Source: Acidisphaera sp. S103
Lineage (GTDB): Bacteria > Pseudomonadota > Alphaproteobacteria > Acetobacterales > Acetobacteraceae
Length of the DNA stretch: 64,000 bases
Direction: 5' to 3'
Assembly: GCF_009765975.1 (NCBI RefSeq)
Contig: NZ_LMUJ01000101.1
Coordinates: 82,588-146,587 of the forward strand
This document shows positions 8,544 to 16,515 of the stretch, one piece after another; positions within the stretch are counted from its first letter, which is position 1; every line of letters begins with the position of its first letter. The notes under the pieces were generated by a model that worked only from the letters and a program-made list of their open reading frames with translations, was not told the origin of the DNA and did no database searches. Made by a program: the position numbers and the translations under genes.

Positions 8544-9170
8544 ATGCTGCACCGCCTGATCGGTGTGATCCGATGGGTGATCGCGGGATTCGGCCCCCTG
8601 ATCGTGTTCTGGGGGCTGGACCTGACGGTGAGCCTGAAAGCAGCGATCGCCGGTTCGGTGGTCCTCATCATCATCGACAGCCTGTGGCGCTGGTGGCGCG
8701 GCCTGGAATTCTCCCGCCTGTATATCCTGATCAGCGGGTTGACCGTGGGGTTCGGTGCGATCGACCTGGTGTCCGCAACGCCGTTCATGCTGAAATATGA
8801 GGCTGTAATCACCAACATCGTCATTGGCGGGATGCTGGTGGCGGGTGCGCGTGGGTCTCGGCCGCTCGCGCTGGAGGTCGTCGAGCAGCAGCACGGGGCG
8901 CCGTTTCCCAAGCGGCCCGATATCATTCGGTTCTATCAGCTTTTTACCTTGATGTGGGCGGTGTATTTCTTCGCCAAGGCGGGATTGTACCTGGTCCTCG
9001 GGCAGATGATGCCAATGACCCAGGCGATGGCCGTGCGGTCGGTCGTTGGCACGGTCAGCATGCTGCTGTTGATGGCATTCAGCGTGCTGCGGGGGCGGTG
9101 GCTGTTCCTGACGCTGCGGCGCAGGCGCTGGCTGCCGCCCGCTCGGCCGGTTGCGGGGACCGTGGTTTAG
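8544..9170 (+). CDS. multi-pass membrane protein, IspZ/YciB-like
   Basis: 208 aa from the ATG at 8544, which follows a good ribosome binding site (ggagaggga). The frame is open from 8406, but the upstream part overlaps the previous gene and is low-complexity, so it was left out. There are five to six membrane segments, with the early pattern FGPLIVFWGLDLTVSLKAAI and a later FYQLFTLMWAVYFFAKAGLY. This topology and the paired aromatic motifs resemble intracellular septation protein A (IspZ/YciB), but similarity is loose and length is a little greater. It is best treated as an uncharacterised inner-membrane protein that may belong to that family. Confidence 0.6.
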   Translation: MLHRLIGVIRWVIAGFGPLIVFWGLDLTVSLKAAIAGSVVLIIIDSLWRWWRGLEFSRLYILISGLTVGFGAIDLVSATPFMLKYEAVITNIVIGGMLVAGARGSRPLALEVVEQQHGAPFPKRPDIIRFYQLFTLMWAVYFFAKAGLYLVLGQMMPMTQAMAVRSVVGTVSMLLLMAFSVLRGRWLFLTLRRRRWLPPARPVAGTVV

Positions 9171-9541
9171 GGCGGTTCGGGCGTGGAACGTGGTCGTTGT
9201 AGCGCTGCCTGGCGTGTGGCCACGAAGAAGATCGTTGTGTTATCTGACGAAGCGCTACGGGCATCATGTCAGAGTAACTCAATCGCCGGTCCAATCACCC
9301 GTTCGGTCAAAGGCCGATGTCGTGACTTGGCACATCTCCGTGGCGCTTCGCGGCCCTCCGTCTGTCTCCGTGCATGAAAATGAAGGAGGAGCGAACGCAC
9401 ACGCGGGTCGCACCCTGCCCATGCCGTTGAAACCATTCTTACCGCGGCACTGGGATCGAGCTGTCGATAGGCGACCGGGTTCCCTCATCATCCGATCGTG
9501 GATTCCTGCTCAAACATCTTGACCGGCGGGCCGTCGCCTAC
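9171..9541. other. intergenic stretch without a supported gene
   Basis: Frames run across it on both strands (for example 9151-9522 plus and 9279-9491 minus), but none has a recognisable product, a ribosome binding site or plausible composition. No transposase motif, tRNA or long repeat was seen. The right end adjoins the operator of the ArsR operon. Confidence 0.5.
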
Positions 9542-9563
9542 TATTTAACTAATAGGTTAAATA
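9542..9563. promoter_or_regulatory. putative ArsR-family operator
   Basis: Perfect inverted repeat TATTTAAC-TAATAG-GTTAAATA, placed 21 bp before the ATG of the ArsR-type gene. A second, overlapping palindrome (ctatt-taact-aatag, 9541-9555) shares the left arm. AT-rich palindromes of this kind ahead of an arsR-like gene are the usual autoregulatory sites; the assignment to this regulator is an inference from position. Confidence 0.7.
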
Positions 9564-9584
9564 ACAGATCGATTGACCCATCCG

Positions 9585-9932
9585 ATGCCACCGGACGCCC
9601 TCAGGACCACCTTCGCGGCCCTGGCCGACCCGACAAGGCGGGCCATTCTGGCTCGCTTGGCTGGCGGCGAGGTCTCGGTGACCGCATTGGCACAGCCGTT
9701 CGCGATGAGTCTGCCGGCAATTTCGAAGCACCTGAAAGTCCTGGAGCAGGCCGGCTTGATCACGCGTGGCCGATCCGCGCAAATGCGTCCATGCCGCCTG
9801 GATGCCGCCAGGATGAAGGACGTGGCGGATTGGCTGGAACCCTATCGCCGTTACTGGGAGCAGAGTTTCGATCGGTTGGACGGTTATTTGGTTCAACTGC
9901 AATCCGAGGGAGAGGACAGTGGATCCAACTGA
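9585..9932 (+). CDS. ArsR-family transcriptional regulator
   Basis: 115 aa from the ATG at 9585; a TTG at 9573 would add four residues. It is a single winged-helix domain with the classical ArsR N-terminus (FAALADPTRRAILARLAGGE) and recognition helix (SLPAISKHLKVLEQAGLI). No Cys-rich metal site is visible, so it belongs to the metal-free subgroup usually found next to SRPBCC genes. The stop overlaps the GTG start of the SRPBCC gene, and a DUF899 gene follows, so the three form one operon. A perfect AT-rich inverted repeat at 9542-9563 lies just upstream and probably mediates autorepression. Confidence 0.92.
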   Translation: MPPDALRTTFAALADPTRRAILARLAGGEVSVTALAQPFAMSLPAISKHLKVLEQAGLITRGRSAQMRPCRLDAARMKDVADWLEPYRRYWEQSFDRLDGYLVQLQSEGEDSGSN

Positions 9933-10377
9933 CCTTGCCGACGATCAAACCTTGATCCTGACCAGGGTTTTCAAGGCACCCCGGCCGCTGGTGTTCGAGG
10001 CGTGGACAAATCCCCAGCGGGCCGGGGTTTGGTGGGGACCGGCGGGGTTTGCGATCGTATCGTGTGAAATGGATGTCCGTCCCGGCGGGGCATACCACCT
10101 CCGCATGCGTGCATCGGACGGCACCACTCACATCAAACGCGGGGTCTACCAGGCCATCGTGCCGCCCGAGCGTCTGGTGTTCACATGGGCCTGGGACGAC
10201 CCGGACGGCCCGCCAGGCCGCGAAACCCTGGTGACGGTTCAGTTCGAGGACCTGGGGAATGAGACGAAACTGACGCTGCGCCAGGCGCCCTTCGAGTCAA
10301 CGGCCTCGCGTGACGGCAACCGCGGCGGCTGGTCGGGCTGCTTCGACCGTTTCGCCGCCTATCTGGCTGAAACCTGA
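9919..10377 (+). CDS. SRPBCC (AHSA1-like) domain protein
   Basis: 152 aa, with a GTG start at 9919 that lies inside the last codons of the upstream ArsR gene (14-bp overlap), indicating translational coupling. The protein is a single START-like domain: LTRVFKAPRPLVFEAWTNP at the start, a WWGPAGF motif, RPGGAYHLRMRASDG, and a C-terminal helix GGWSGCFDRFAAYLAE. Such proteins form a hydrophobic cavity and are commonly paired with this class of ArsR regulator; their ligands are mostly unknown. An eight-base SD (AAGGAGGA) follows for the next gene in the operon. Confidence 0.9.
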   Translation: MDPTDLADDQTLILTRVFKAPRPLVFEAWTNPQRAGVWWGPAGFAIVSCEMDVRPGGAYHLRMRASDGTTHIKRGVYQAIVPPERLVFTWAWDDPDGPPGRETLVTVQFEDLGNETKLTLRQAPFESTASRDGNRGGWSGCFDRFAAYLAET

Positions 10378-10395
10378 CATCAAGGAGGATCCGCC

Positions 10396-11127
10396 ATGCC
10401 GACCAATCCGATCGTTTCGCGTGAAGAGTGGACAGAAGCCCGCAAGCGGCATCTGGTGCGGGAGAAGCAACTGACCCGGCTGCGTGACGAACTCAGCGCC
10501 GAACGCCGAACGCTGCCTTGGGTGGAGGTGACGGAACGCTACGAATTCGACGGACCGAACGGGCGCGAGACGTTGTCGGACCTGTTTGGCGAGCATAGCC
10601 AACTGATTGTCCGGCACTTCATGTTTGCGCCGGGATGGGGTGAGGGCTGCGTCGGCTGTTCGTTCCTCGCCGATCACATCGATGGTGCGAACCTGCATCT
10701 TGGCCAGCGCGACGTGACCCTGGTCTGCGTGTCGCGCGCGCCTCTGGGCGAAATCCAGGCGTTCAAGCAACGAATGGGCTGGCGCTTCAAATGGGTGTCG
10801 TCGTATGGCAGCGATTTCAACCATGACTTCCACGTGTCGTTCACGCCGGAGGAAGCCGCCGCCGGCCGGGTTTACTACAACTATGAAATGCAGGACTTCC
10901 AGTGCGATGAGCTGCCCGGGATCAGCGTGTTCTACAAGGATGCGGGCGGCCGGGTGTTCCACACCTACTCGTCATTCGCTCGGGGCAACGAGATCCTGCT
11001 GGGTACTTATGGCTTCCTGGACATGGTGCCGAAGGGGCGCGACGAGACGGGACCGCGGGGCAACCTGACCGAATGGGTTCGCCACCACGATCGCTATGAC
11101 AGCGGTAGCGGGGATTGCTGCCACTAG
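10396..11127 (+). CDS. DUF899 thioredoxin-fold family protein
   Basis: 243 aa with a strong ribosome binding site (AAGGAGGA) ahead of the ATG. The sequence is typical of DUF899: VSREEWTEARKRHLVREKQL at the N-terminus, LFGEHSQLIVRHFMFAPGWG, then a CVGCSF dithiol, and DFNHDFHVSF in the second half. The family is predicted to have a thioredoxin-like fold; the CxxC pair (near residues 92-95) fits a redox role, but no reaction is established. It is the third gene of the ArsR-SRPBCC-DUF899 operon, a combination that recurs in proteobacteria. Confidence 0.88.
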   Translation: MPTNPIVSREEWTEARKRHLVREKQLTRLRDELSAERRTLPWVEVTERYEFDGPNGRETLSDLFGEHSQLIVRHFMFAPGWGEGCVGCSFLADHIDGANLHLGQRDVTLVCVSRAPLGEIQAFKQRMGWRFKWVSSYGSDFNHDFHVSFTPEEAAAGRVYYNYEMQDFQCDELPGISVFYKDAGGRVFHTYSSFARGNEILLGTYGFLDMVPKGRDETGPRGNLTEWVRHHDRYDSGSGDCCH

Positions 11128-11191
11128 CGGCCGGTTGCATCCGGTGATGGGGTCTGGCTAAACCGCCGCCTCATCAGCCGGAGAGCCCGCC

Positions 11192-12535
11192 ATGCCCGTC
11201 AATCCCGCCGACAGCCCGATCCTCGGCACGCTTTACGGCAGCGATGCCATGCGCTCGGTGTTCGACGAAACCGCCTATTTCCAACGCATGCTGGATGTCG
11301 AGGCCGCGCTCGCCCGCGTCCAGGGCAGGCTGGGCATCATCCCCGCCGAGGCAGCGGCCACCATCGTCGCGGCGGCGAAAGTCGAGAACCTGCGGACCGA
11401 GGACCTCGCCGCCAGCGCCCGCAATGTCGGCTATCCCGTGGTCGGGCTGGTCGCCGGGCTGTCGAAGGCCGCGGGGGACGCCGGCGCGTGGACGCATTGG
11501 GGCGCCACCACGCAGGACATCATGGACACCGCCACGGTCCTGCAGGTGCGGGAAGGGCTGGACCTGGTCGAGGCCGAACTGTCGCATATCCTGAAAGCGC
11601 TGGCGGCGCAGGCGGACAGGCACCGCACCACCGTGATGGCCGGCCGGACGCATCTGCAGCAGGCGCTTCCCGTCACCTTCGGACTGAAATGCGCCGTTTG
11701 GGCGATGCCGTTCCTCGCCCATCTGGAGCGTCTGAAGCAGATCCGATCCCGCGTCCAAATGGTGGAATTCGCCGGCGCGGCGGGCACGCTGGCGTCACTG
11801 GGCGACCAGGGGCTGCCGGTCATGGAAGCATTGGCGGCGGAACTGGGCCTGGGTGCGCCGCTCGCCCCCTGGCATGTCTGCCGCGACGCGGTGGCGGAGG
11901 TCGTCGGTTTCCTCGGCCTGGTGTCCGGGACACTGGCAAAAATCGCCACCGACATCATCCTGCTGGCACAGACCGAGGTGGGCGAAGTCGCCGAACCCTA
12001 CGTCGCCGGACGCGGTGCGTCCTCCACCATGCCGCAAAAGCGTAACCCGATCGCCTCCGAATACATCCTGGCCGCGGCGCGCATGGTGCAGGGGCTGGTG
12101 CCGGTAATGCTGGGCGCCATGGCGCAGGATCATGAGCGGGCGACCGGGCCGTGGCAGGCAGAGGCGCTGGCATTGCCGCAGGCCTTCGTGTTGACCCACG
12201 GCGCGTTGCTGCACACGAAATCCATCGCCGAGGGCATGGTTGTGGACGCTGCTCGTATGCGTGCGAACCTGGATATCACCCATGGGCTGATCGTGTCGGA
12301 GGCGGTGATGATGGGCCTGGCGCCGGTCATCGGCCGTGGTGAGGCGCATCACGTGGTCAAGCACGCCTGCGACATCGCGCTGACGCAGAACATTCCGCTG
12401 GCCGATGCGCTGGGCCGCGATCCGGTGGTGGCTGAACGGCTGGATCGGGCGGCGATCGAGCGGCTGATCGACCCCGGCAACTATCTGGGCAGTACGCAGG
12501 GGTTCATCGACCGAGTAGTCGCGGCCGCCGGTTAG
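11192..12535 (+). CDS. fumarase/adenylosuccinate lyase superfamily enzyme, 3-carboxymuconate cycloisomerase-like
   Basis: 447 aa. The class II fumarase/aspartase superfamily pattern is clear: THWGATTQDIMDTATVLQVR, AGRTHLQQALPVTFGLK, and the signature GRGASSTMPQKRNPIASEY, which contains the catalytic serine loop. Length and the C-terminal half match 3-carboxy-cis,cis-muconate cycloisomerase (PcaB) and its paralogues better than purB, fumC or argH. No other protocatechuate pathway gene is nearby, so the substrate may differ. A GGAG ribosome binding site precedes the ATG. It stands alone between the DUF899 operon and a divergent acetyltransferase. Confidence 0.8.
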   Translation: MPVNPADSPILGTLYGSDAMRSVFDETAYFQRMLDVEAALARVQGRLGIIPAEAAATIVAAAKVENLRTEDLAASARNVGYPVVGLVAGLSKAAGDAGAWTHWGATTQDIMDTATVLQVREGLDLVEAELSHILKALAAQADRHRTTVMAGRTHLQQALPVTFGLKCAVWAMPFLAHLERLKQIRSRVQMVEFAGAAGTLASLGDQGLPVMEALAAELGLGAPLAPWHVCRDAVAEVVGFLGLVSGTLAKIATDIILLAQTEVGEVAEPYVAGRGASSTMPQKRNPIASEYILAAARMVQGLVPVMLGAMAQDHERATGPWQAEALALPQAFVLTHGALLHTKSIAEGMVVDAARMRANLDITHGLIVSEAVMMGLAPVIGRGEAHHVVKHACDIALTQNIPLADALGRDPVVAERLDRAAIERLIDPGNYLGSTQGFIDRVVAAAG

Positions 12536-12793
12536 ACCCGTTTTGTTCACAATCGTTATCTTTTGTTAGTGATTGGCTGTTGTGGTTTGCCTGCTCGCGG
12601 CCGGGATCGACCCGGCGGCGAAGTGTTTCGGCAATAGGCTGACATGTGCGCTTCTAGCCAGGGCGCACCTGTTTGCTGGCTGATCGTGTTGACCGATCCG
12701 TGCGGTCACCGCGGCGAGCAGCGATCCCACCTATAGGGTGCTGACGGTACTCGACCGGGACGAATATACGGCGGGCGTCAGCGGCGCGAGCAG
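12536..12793. other. intergenic stretch, no gene recognised
   Basis: Convergent gap between the lyase and the acetyltransferase. Only shadow frames cross it. No perfect hairpin followed by a T-run was found. Confidence 0.4.
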
Positions 12794-13252
12794 TCATCCG
12801 ATGGGCGTCGTCGGCCGTGTGGCTACATAGGCAAGCCGTAGCCCGGGCCTGAAACCCAGCCGTTCGTAAAACGCATGCACGCGGGAATCTGCTCGGCCAC
12901 TTTGCATCAAGACGTGATGGCACTCAGCCGCCCACGCATGTTCCAGCGCGGCTTGAACCACGGCTTTGCCGTGACCCTGTCCTCTTGAGTCCGGGCGAGT
13001 AACGACATTTTCCAGGAAGCCGTGGCGTCTACCGCCGCGAAGCAAATTCGGCGCGGTGACGAGCATGCAGGTTGCGGCAATGCGACCTCGGTCATCGGAC
13101 ACGAAGACGCTGACACCCTGCTGTGCCAGGGTTTCCCGCCAGATGCTCTCGGCACGCTCACGCGGCTGCGCAACGGCGCTCACTTCCGACACGTCAAAGA
13201 GCGAGAGAAGTGACGGCAGATCAGAGGTTCGGGCGAGACGGGCGACGGGCAT
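12794..13252 (-). CDS. GNAT family N-acetyltransferase
   Basis: 152 aa from the ATG at 13252 (MPVARLARTSDLPSLLSLFD). The longer frame to 13336 adds 28 residues unlike the family. The acetyl-CoA binding motif A is visible as VVTRPDSRGQGHGKAVVQAA, containing the RGxGxG/A-type loop, and the C-terminal FYERLGFRPG is the standard GNAT motif B. The substrate is unknown; small stand-alone GNAT proteins acetylate amines on antibiotics, amino acids or proteins. It is monocistronic, with no ORF of note in the 258 bp downstream or the 272 bp upstream. Confidence 0.9.
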   Translation of the reverse strand: MPVARLARTSDLPSLLSLFDVSEVSAVAQPRERAESIWRETLAQQGVSVFVSDDRGRIAATCMLVTAPNLLRGGRRHGFLENVVTRPDSRGQGHGKAVVQAALEHAWAAECHHVLMQSGRADSRVHAFYERLGFRPGLRLAYVATRPTTPIG

Positions 13253-13524
13253 GGTCGGCGATCTTCGATGAAGGTGCGGCACGATGTTCGCACCGGATCG
13301 GGGCGGTGTAATACAAACAGCTGTTGACGTCGACACATCAGCCTCGTCATGGCCTGGCGGCCGTCCGGACCATCTGCCACCGTAAGGTGCGGGATCAGAC
13401 GGCCCGAAACACCGCTAGGCCATGACGAATCGAGAGTCGGCCTCAATGGCAGTTGGTATAAAAGGTGTCTTCACGCAAGATAGCCCCGAGCAATCGACTG
13501 CCAACCGATAGGGGAGCAACAAAC

Positions 13525-13932
13525 ATGCCCGCACCTTATACTGGCGGATGCCAATGCGGCTCTGTGCATTACGTATTGTGAGCGGAACCAATACGCCTGG
13601 TCGCCTGTCACTGCAAGGAATGCCAGCGTCAATCCGGCAGCGCGTTCGGCATGTCCTTGCTGGTGAAGAAGGACAGCCTGACGGTAACCGGCCCGACGAA
13701 ACGATTCACGCGTATCGCGGACAGCGGCAACGAAAATACCGGCGTGTTCTGTCCTGACCGCGGCGTTCGTATCTACCAAATTCCGAAATACATACAGGAC
13801 GTGCTCGTGCTCAAGCCCGGCACGCTTGATGACACAAGTTGGTTGCGGCCAGGTTACTTCGTATGGATGAAGAGTGCGCAGGGCTGGGTTCCTCTCCCTG
13901 GCGGCGTCAAAGCGCTTGAGGGACAAACATAA
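13525..13932 (+). pseudogene. GFA-family (CENP-V/GFA) protein interrupted by an in-frame TGA
   Basis: Reading from ATG 13525 gives MPAPYTGGCQCGSVHYVL, then TGA at 13579-13581, and then continues in the same frame through AEPIRLVACHCKECQRQSG to a stop at 13930-13932. Joined, this is a full-length (135-codon) GFA-family protein, with the first CxC zinc pair before the stop and the CHCxxC cluster after it. The third zinc motif, usually CPxCG, reads CPDRG, so a further ligand is lost. Two independent defects argue for a decayed gene instead of a sequencing error. An internal restart at ATG 13651 would yield a 93-aa fragment lacking the zinc ligands. Confidence 0.85.
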
Positions 13933-14053
13933 CGTGCCACGTAGCACGATTTGCATGGCGAATGTCGGGAGGCCATGGAAATCAGCCGGGTAATCCGGAT
14001 CGAACGTCCTGCACTACCGTTGCCAAATCCGATACGTAGGGCCGCGATCGCCG

Positions 14054-14662
14054 TCACGCCGCGAGCAGCACCGCCGCCTTGGCGCTGACCGCCGCCGGGG
14101 TATCGCCGGGTTTGTAGATCGCCGAACCGATGCCGAACCCGGCGGCACCGGCCGCACGCCACGCGCCCATGTTGGATGCGTCGATTCCACCTACCGGCAG
14201 CACCATCGTTCCGGTGGGTAGCACCGCCCGCATCGCCCGCAGCATCGCCGGACTGGCGCCCTCGGCGGGGAACAGCTTCAGCGCATCGGCGCCAGCTGCC
14301 AGCATGGCAAACGCCTCGGCCGGGGTGAAGAAGCCCGGCACCGCCAGCAACCCCAACCGCTTCGCCGCCCGCACCACGGCGGGATCGGCGTGCGGGGTCA
14401 CAATCAACCGGCCGCCGGCGGCGGCGATGTCGGCGACCTGCGCCTCGGTCATCACGGTGCCAGCGCCGATCAGCATCCGGTTGCCGAATTCGCGCGCCAG
14501 GGCGGCAATGCTGACCAGGGGATCGGGGGAATTCAGCGGCACCTCGACGATGGCGAAGCCAGCCGCCTCCAACGCCGCGGTCACCGGAATGGCTTCGTCC
14601 GACCGGATACCGCGCAGGATCGCCACCAGCGGACAGCGAGCCAGGAATCCGGTCAGGTCCAT
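14054..14662 (-). CDS. dgoA: 2-dehydro-3-deoxy-6-phosphogalactonate aldolase
   Basis: 202 aa, a class I aldolase of the KDPG/KDPGal family. It has LVAILRGIRSDEAIPV at the start, a VEVPLNSPDP motif with the conserved glutamate (about residue 40), IGAGTVMT, and ADALKLFPAE with the Schiff-base lysine at about residue 129. The VEVPLNSP form fits the DgoA (galactonate) branch. The enzyme splits 2-dehydro-3-deoxy-6-phosphogalactonate into pyruvate and glyceraldehyde 3-phosphate. Its start overlaps the end of dgoK by 10 bp, so kinase and aldolase are made together, giving the last two steps of D-galactonate breakdown. No dehydratase or regulator is adjacent. Confidence 0.92.
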   Translation of the reverse strand: MDLTGFLARCPLVAILRGIRSDEAIPVTAALEAAGFAIVEVPLNSPDPLVSIAALAREFGNRMLIGAGTVMTEAQVADIAAAGGRLIVTPHADPAVVRAAKRLGLLAVPGFFTPAEAFAMLAAGADALKLFPAEGASPAMLRAMRAVLPTGTMVLPVGGIDASNMGAWRAAGAAGFGIGSAIYKPGDTPAAVSAKAAVLLAA

Positions 14663-15537
14663 TGCGCGTGCTCCGCCACCAAAGCGAGGCCACGCGCCGC
14701 GGCTTCGCCGTCATGGCGTTCGGCGTAGCCGCCGCAAGCCGCGATGGTCCTGGCATACAGTGCCGTCAGCTCCGGCGCGCCAATCACCTGAACCACCGCG
14801 CCGGCCGCCTGTGCCAAGGCGGCCCGCACCTCATGCCCGATCAGGATGCCGGACAGATAGGCCGGAGAGTCGGCCTCCGCCAGCCGATCGGCCAGCGCCA
14901 GGGCCCGCACGCCAAACAGATGATGCAGCAGCCCACCCGGATCGGCCGACCGAGTGACGCCGGCGTCGAAGGAAGGGCCGTCGGCGGGACCGTCGCGCAT
15001 CATCCGCCCGAGGATGGTGTGGCCGCGCAAGGCGCCAAAGGTTTCGCCGGTCATGTGCGTGGTGAAGCCGACGATGCGCCCATCGACGACCCGCACCCAT
15101 TTGGAGTGTGTGCCCGGCAGGCAGGCGATGCCACCGTCGCGCAGCAACGGGGCAACGCCCAGGACCTGGGTTTCCTCACCGCGCATCACCTCGGCGACAC
15201 CGGCTTCGTCGGTGCCGGACAGGCCGGGAACCAGTTTCACCCGCGCCCAGTCGAAGCCGATATCCACCAGCGCGCCGGCCAGTTCGGCGGGGCCGGCGGG
15301 GCAGGGCAGGTAAGGCGCCTCTATCCATCCCTGGCGGCTGCCGATCATGCCGGACAGGATCACCCGGTCTTCCCCAGCGGCGAGCCAAGGGCCGATTTCC
15401 TCCCGCAGCGTATCGCCGAACCGCCCGTCCGGCACATTCAGGATGCCCTTCGGGGCGGCCCGCCTGTCACGGATCGTCCCGTCCCGCCCGACTCGAAATG
15501 CTCGGAAACTGGTGGTGCCCCAATCGATGCCGATCAT
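14653..15537 (-). CDS. dgoK: 2-dehydro-3-deoxygalactonokinase
   Basis: 294 aa from the ATG at 15537 (MIGIDWGTTSFRAF). The frame continues to 15609, but the extra 24 residues precede the phosphate-binding motif IGIDWGTTSFR, which normally begins the protein. LPGTHSKWVRVVDGRI and the TGETFGALRGHTIL segment are typical of DgoK. The enzyme phosphorylates 2-dehydro-3-deoxygalactonate, and the product is cleaved by the aldolase encoded immediately downstream with a 10-bp overlap. The pair is oriented away from pgeF, with 107 bp between the two starts for promoters. Confidence 0.92.
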   Translation of the reverse strand: MIGIDWGTTSFRAFRVGRDGTIRDRRAAPKGILNVPDGRFGDTLREEIGPWLAAGEDRVILSGMIGSRQGWIEAPYLPCPAGPAELAGALVDIGFDWARVKLVPGLSGTDEAGVAEVMRGEETQVLGVAPLLRDGGIACLPGTHSKWVRVVDGRIVGFTTHMTGETFGALRGHTILGRMMRDGPADGPSFDAGVTRSADPGGLLHHLFGVRALALADRLAEADSPAYLSGILIGHEVRAALAQAAGAVVQVIGAPELTALYARTIAACGGYAERHDGEAAARGLALVAEHAQWT

Positions 15538-15644
15538 CGCGTTACCCCTCCCGGCCTTGTCTCGGGTGACAGCGTAACACCGGTTGACCCAATCAGGCAC
15601 ATTGCGCACACCGGGACGCCAATCTTTTTCCGGAGTCGCTCTCG

Positions 15645-16430
15645 ATGGCGGAAGCCCTGACCGCGGACGCGCTGCCGGCGCCGCACGGATTTTTCACGCG
15701 TCGCGGCGGGGTGTCCAACGGCCCGTTCAGCAGCCTTAACTGCAGCCTGTCCAGTCGGGACGATCCCGCCGCCGTGATGGAAAATCGCGGCCTTGTGGCC
15801 CGATCCCTGGGAATCGAGCCCGCTGGCCTGCTGGGATTGACCCAGGTGCATGGGACCCATGTCGTCACCGCGACCACGCCGTGGGCCGCGGGCCAGGGCG
15901 AGAAAGCCGACGCCATGGTCACCGACCGGCCCGGTCTGGCGCTGGGGATCGTCACCGCCGACTGCGCACCAGTGCTGTTCGCCGATGCCGGCGGACGCAT
16001 CGTCGGCGCCGCACATGCCGGCTGGCGCGGCGCGGTGGCTGGCGTGCTGGACGCAACGGTCGCCGCGATGATCGCCCTGGGCGCATCCGCCGCCGACATC
16101 ACAGCCGCCGTGGGCCCGTGCATCGGGCAGGCATCGTATGAGGTCGGGGCCGATCTGCGCGATACCGTGCTGGCCCGTTCGGCGGGAGACTCGGCGTTTT
16201 TCGCGCCGGGCCAACGGGATGGCCACTGGCAGTTCGACCTGCCAGGCTACTGCGCCGCCCGTTTGACCGACGCCGGGGTCGGCCACGTCATTGTGACCGG
16301 CTTCGACACCCTGGCCGACGAGGCGCGCTTTTTCAGCCATCGACGCCGGACACTCGCCCAGGCACGCGGCCAGACAGGCGCCACGCTGCAACCGATCGGG
16401 CATCAGATTTCGGTCATCCGGCCGGCGTGA
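15645..16430 (+). CDS. pgeF: peptidoglycan editing factor / polyphenol oxidase family protein (YfiH)
   Basis: 261 aa. The zinc-binding triad of the family is present: LTQVHG (His69), TADCAPV (Cys107) and AAHAGWRG (His124), together with GFFTRRGGVS near the N-terminus. In E. coli the homologue PgeF (YfiH) removes misincorporated peptides from peptidoglycan precursors; related proteins have been described as multicopper laccases or purine-nucleoside phosphorylases, so the exact activity here is uncertain. The gene is followed 85 bp later by a lipoprotein gene on the same strand, possibly co-transcribed. Confidence 0.9.
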   Translation: MAEALTADALPAPHGFFTRRGGVSNGPFSSLNCSLSSRDDPAAVMENRGLVARSLGIEPAGLLGLTQVHGTHVVTATTPWAAGQGEKADAMVTDRPGLALGIVTADCAPVLFADAGGRIVGAAHAGWRGAVAGVLDATVAAMIALGASAADITAAVGPCIGQASYEVGADLRDTVLARSAGDSAFFAPGQRDGHWQFDLPGYCAARLTDAGVGHVIVTGFDTLADEARFFSHRRRTLAQARGQTGATLQPIGHQISVIRPA

Positions 16431-16515
16431 CCGCACCGGGGACGCAGGGCCGGTTGGTGCCGCGTAAAACGATACCCTCTTTCGGCGCTCGGCCGCATCT
16501 GCTTGAAACCGCCGC

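Noticed and set aside
9279..9491. small frames in the 9.2-9.5 kb gap
   Set aside because: No start site signals, no family resemblance, and competing frames on both strands.
13579..13581. Selenocysteine reading of the TGA in the GFA gene
   Set aside because: The position is not a catalytic cysteine site, no selenocysteine-inserting hairpin was seen right after it, and a zinc ligand is lost as well.
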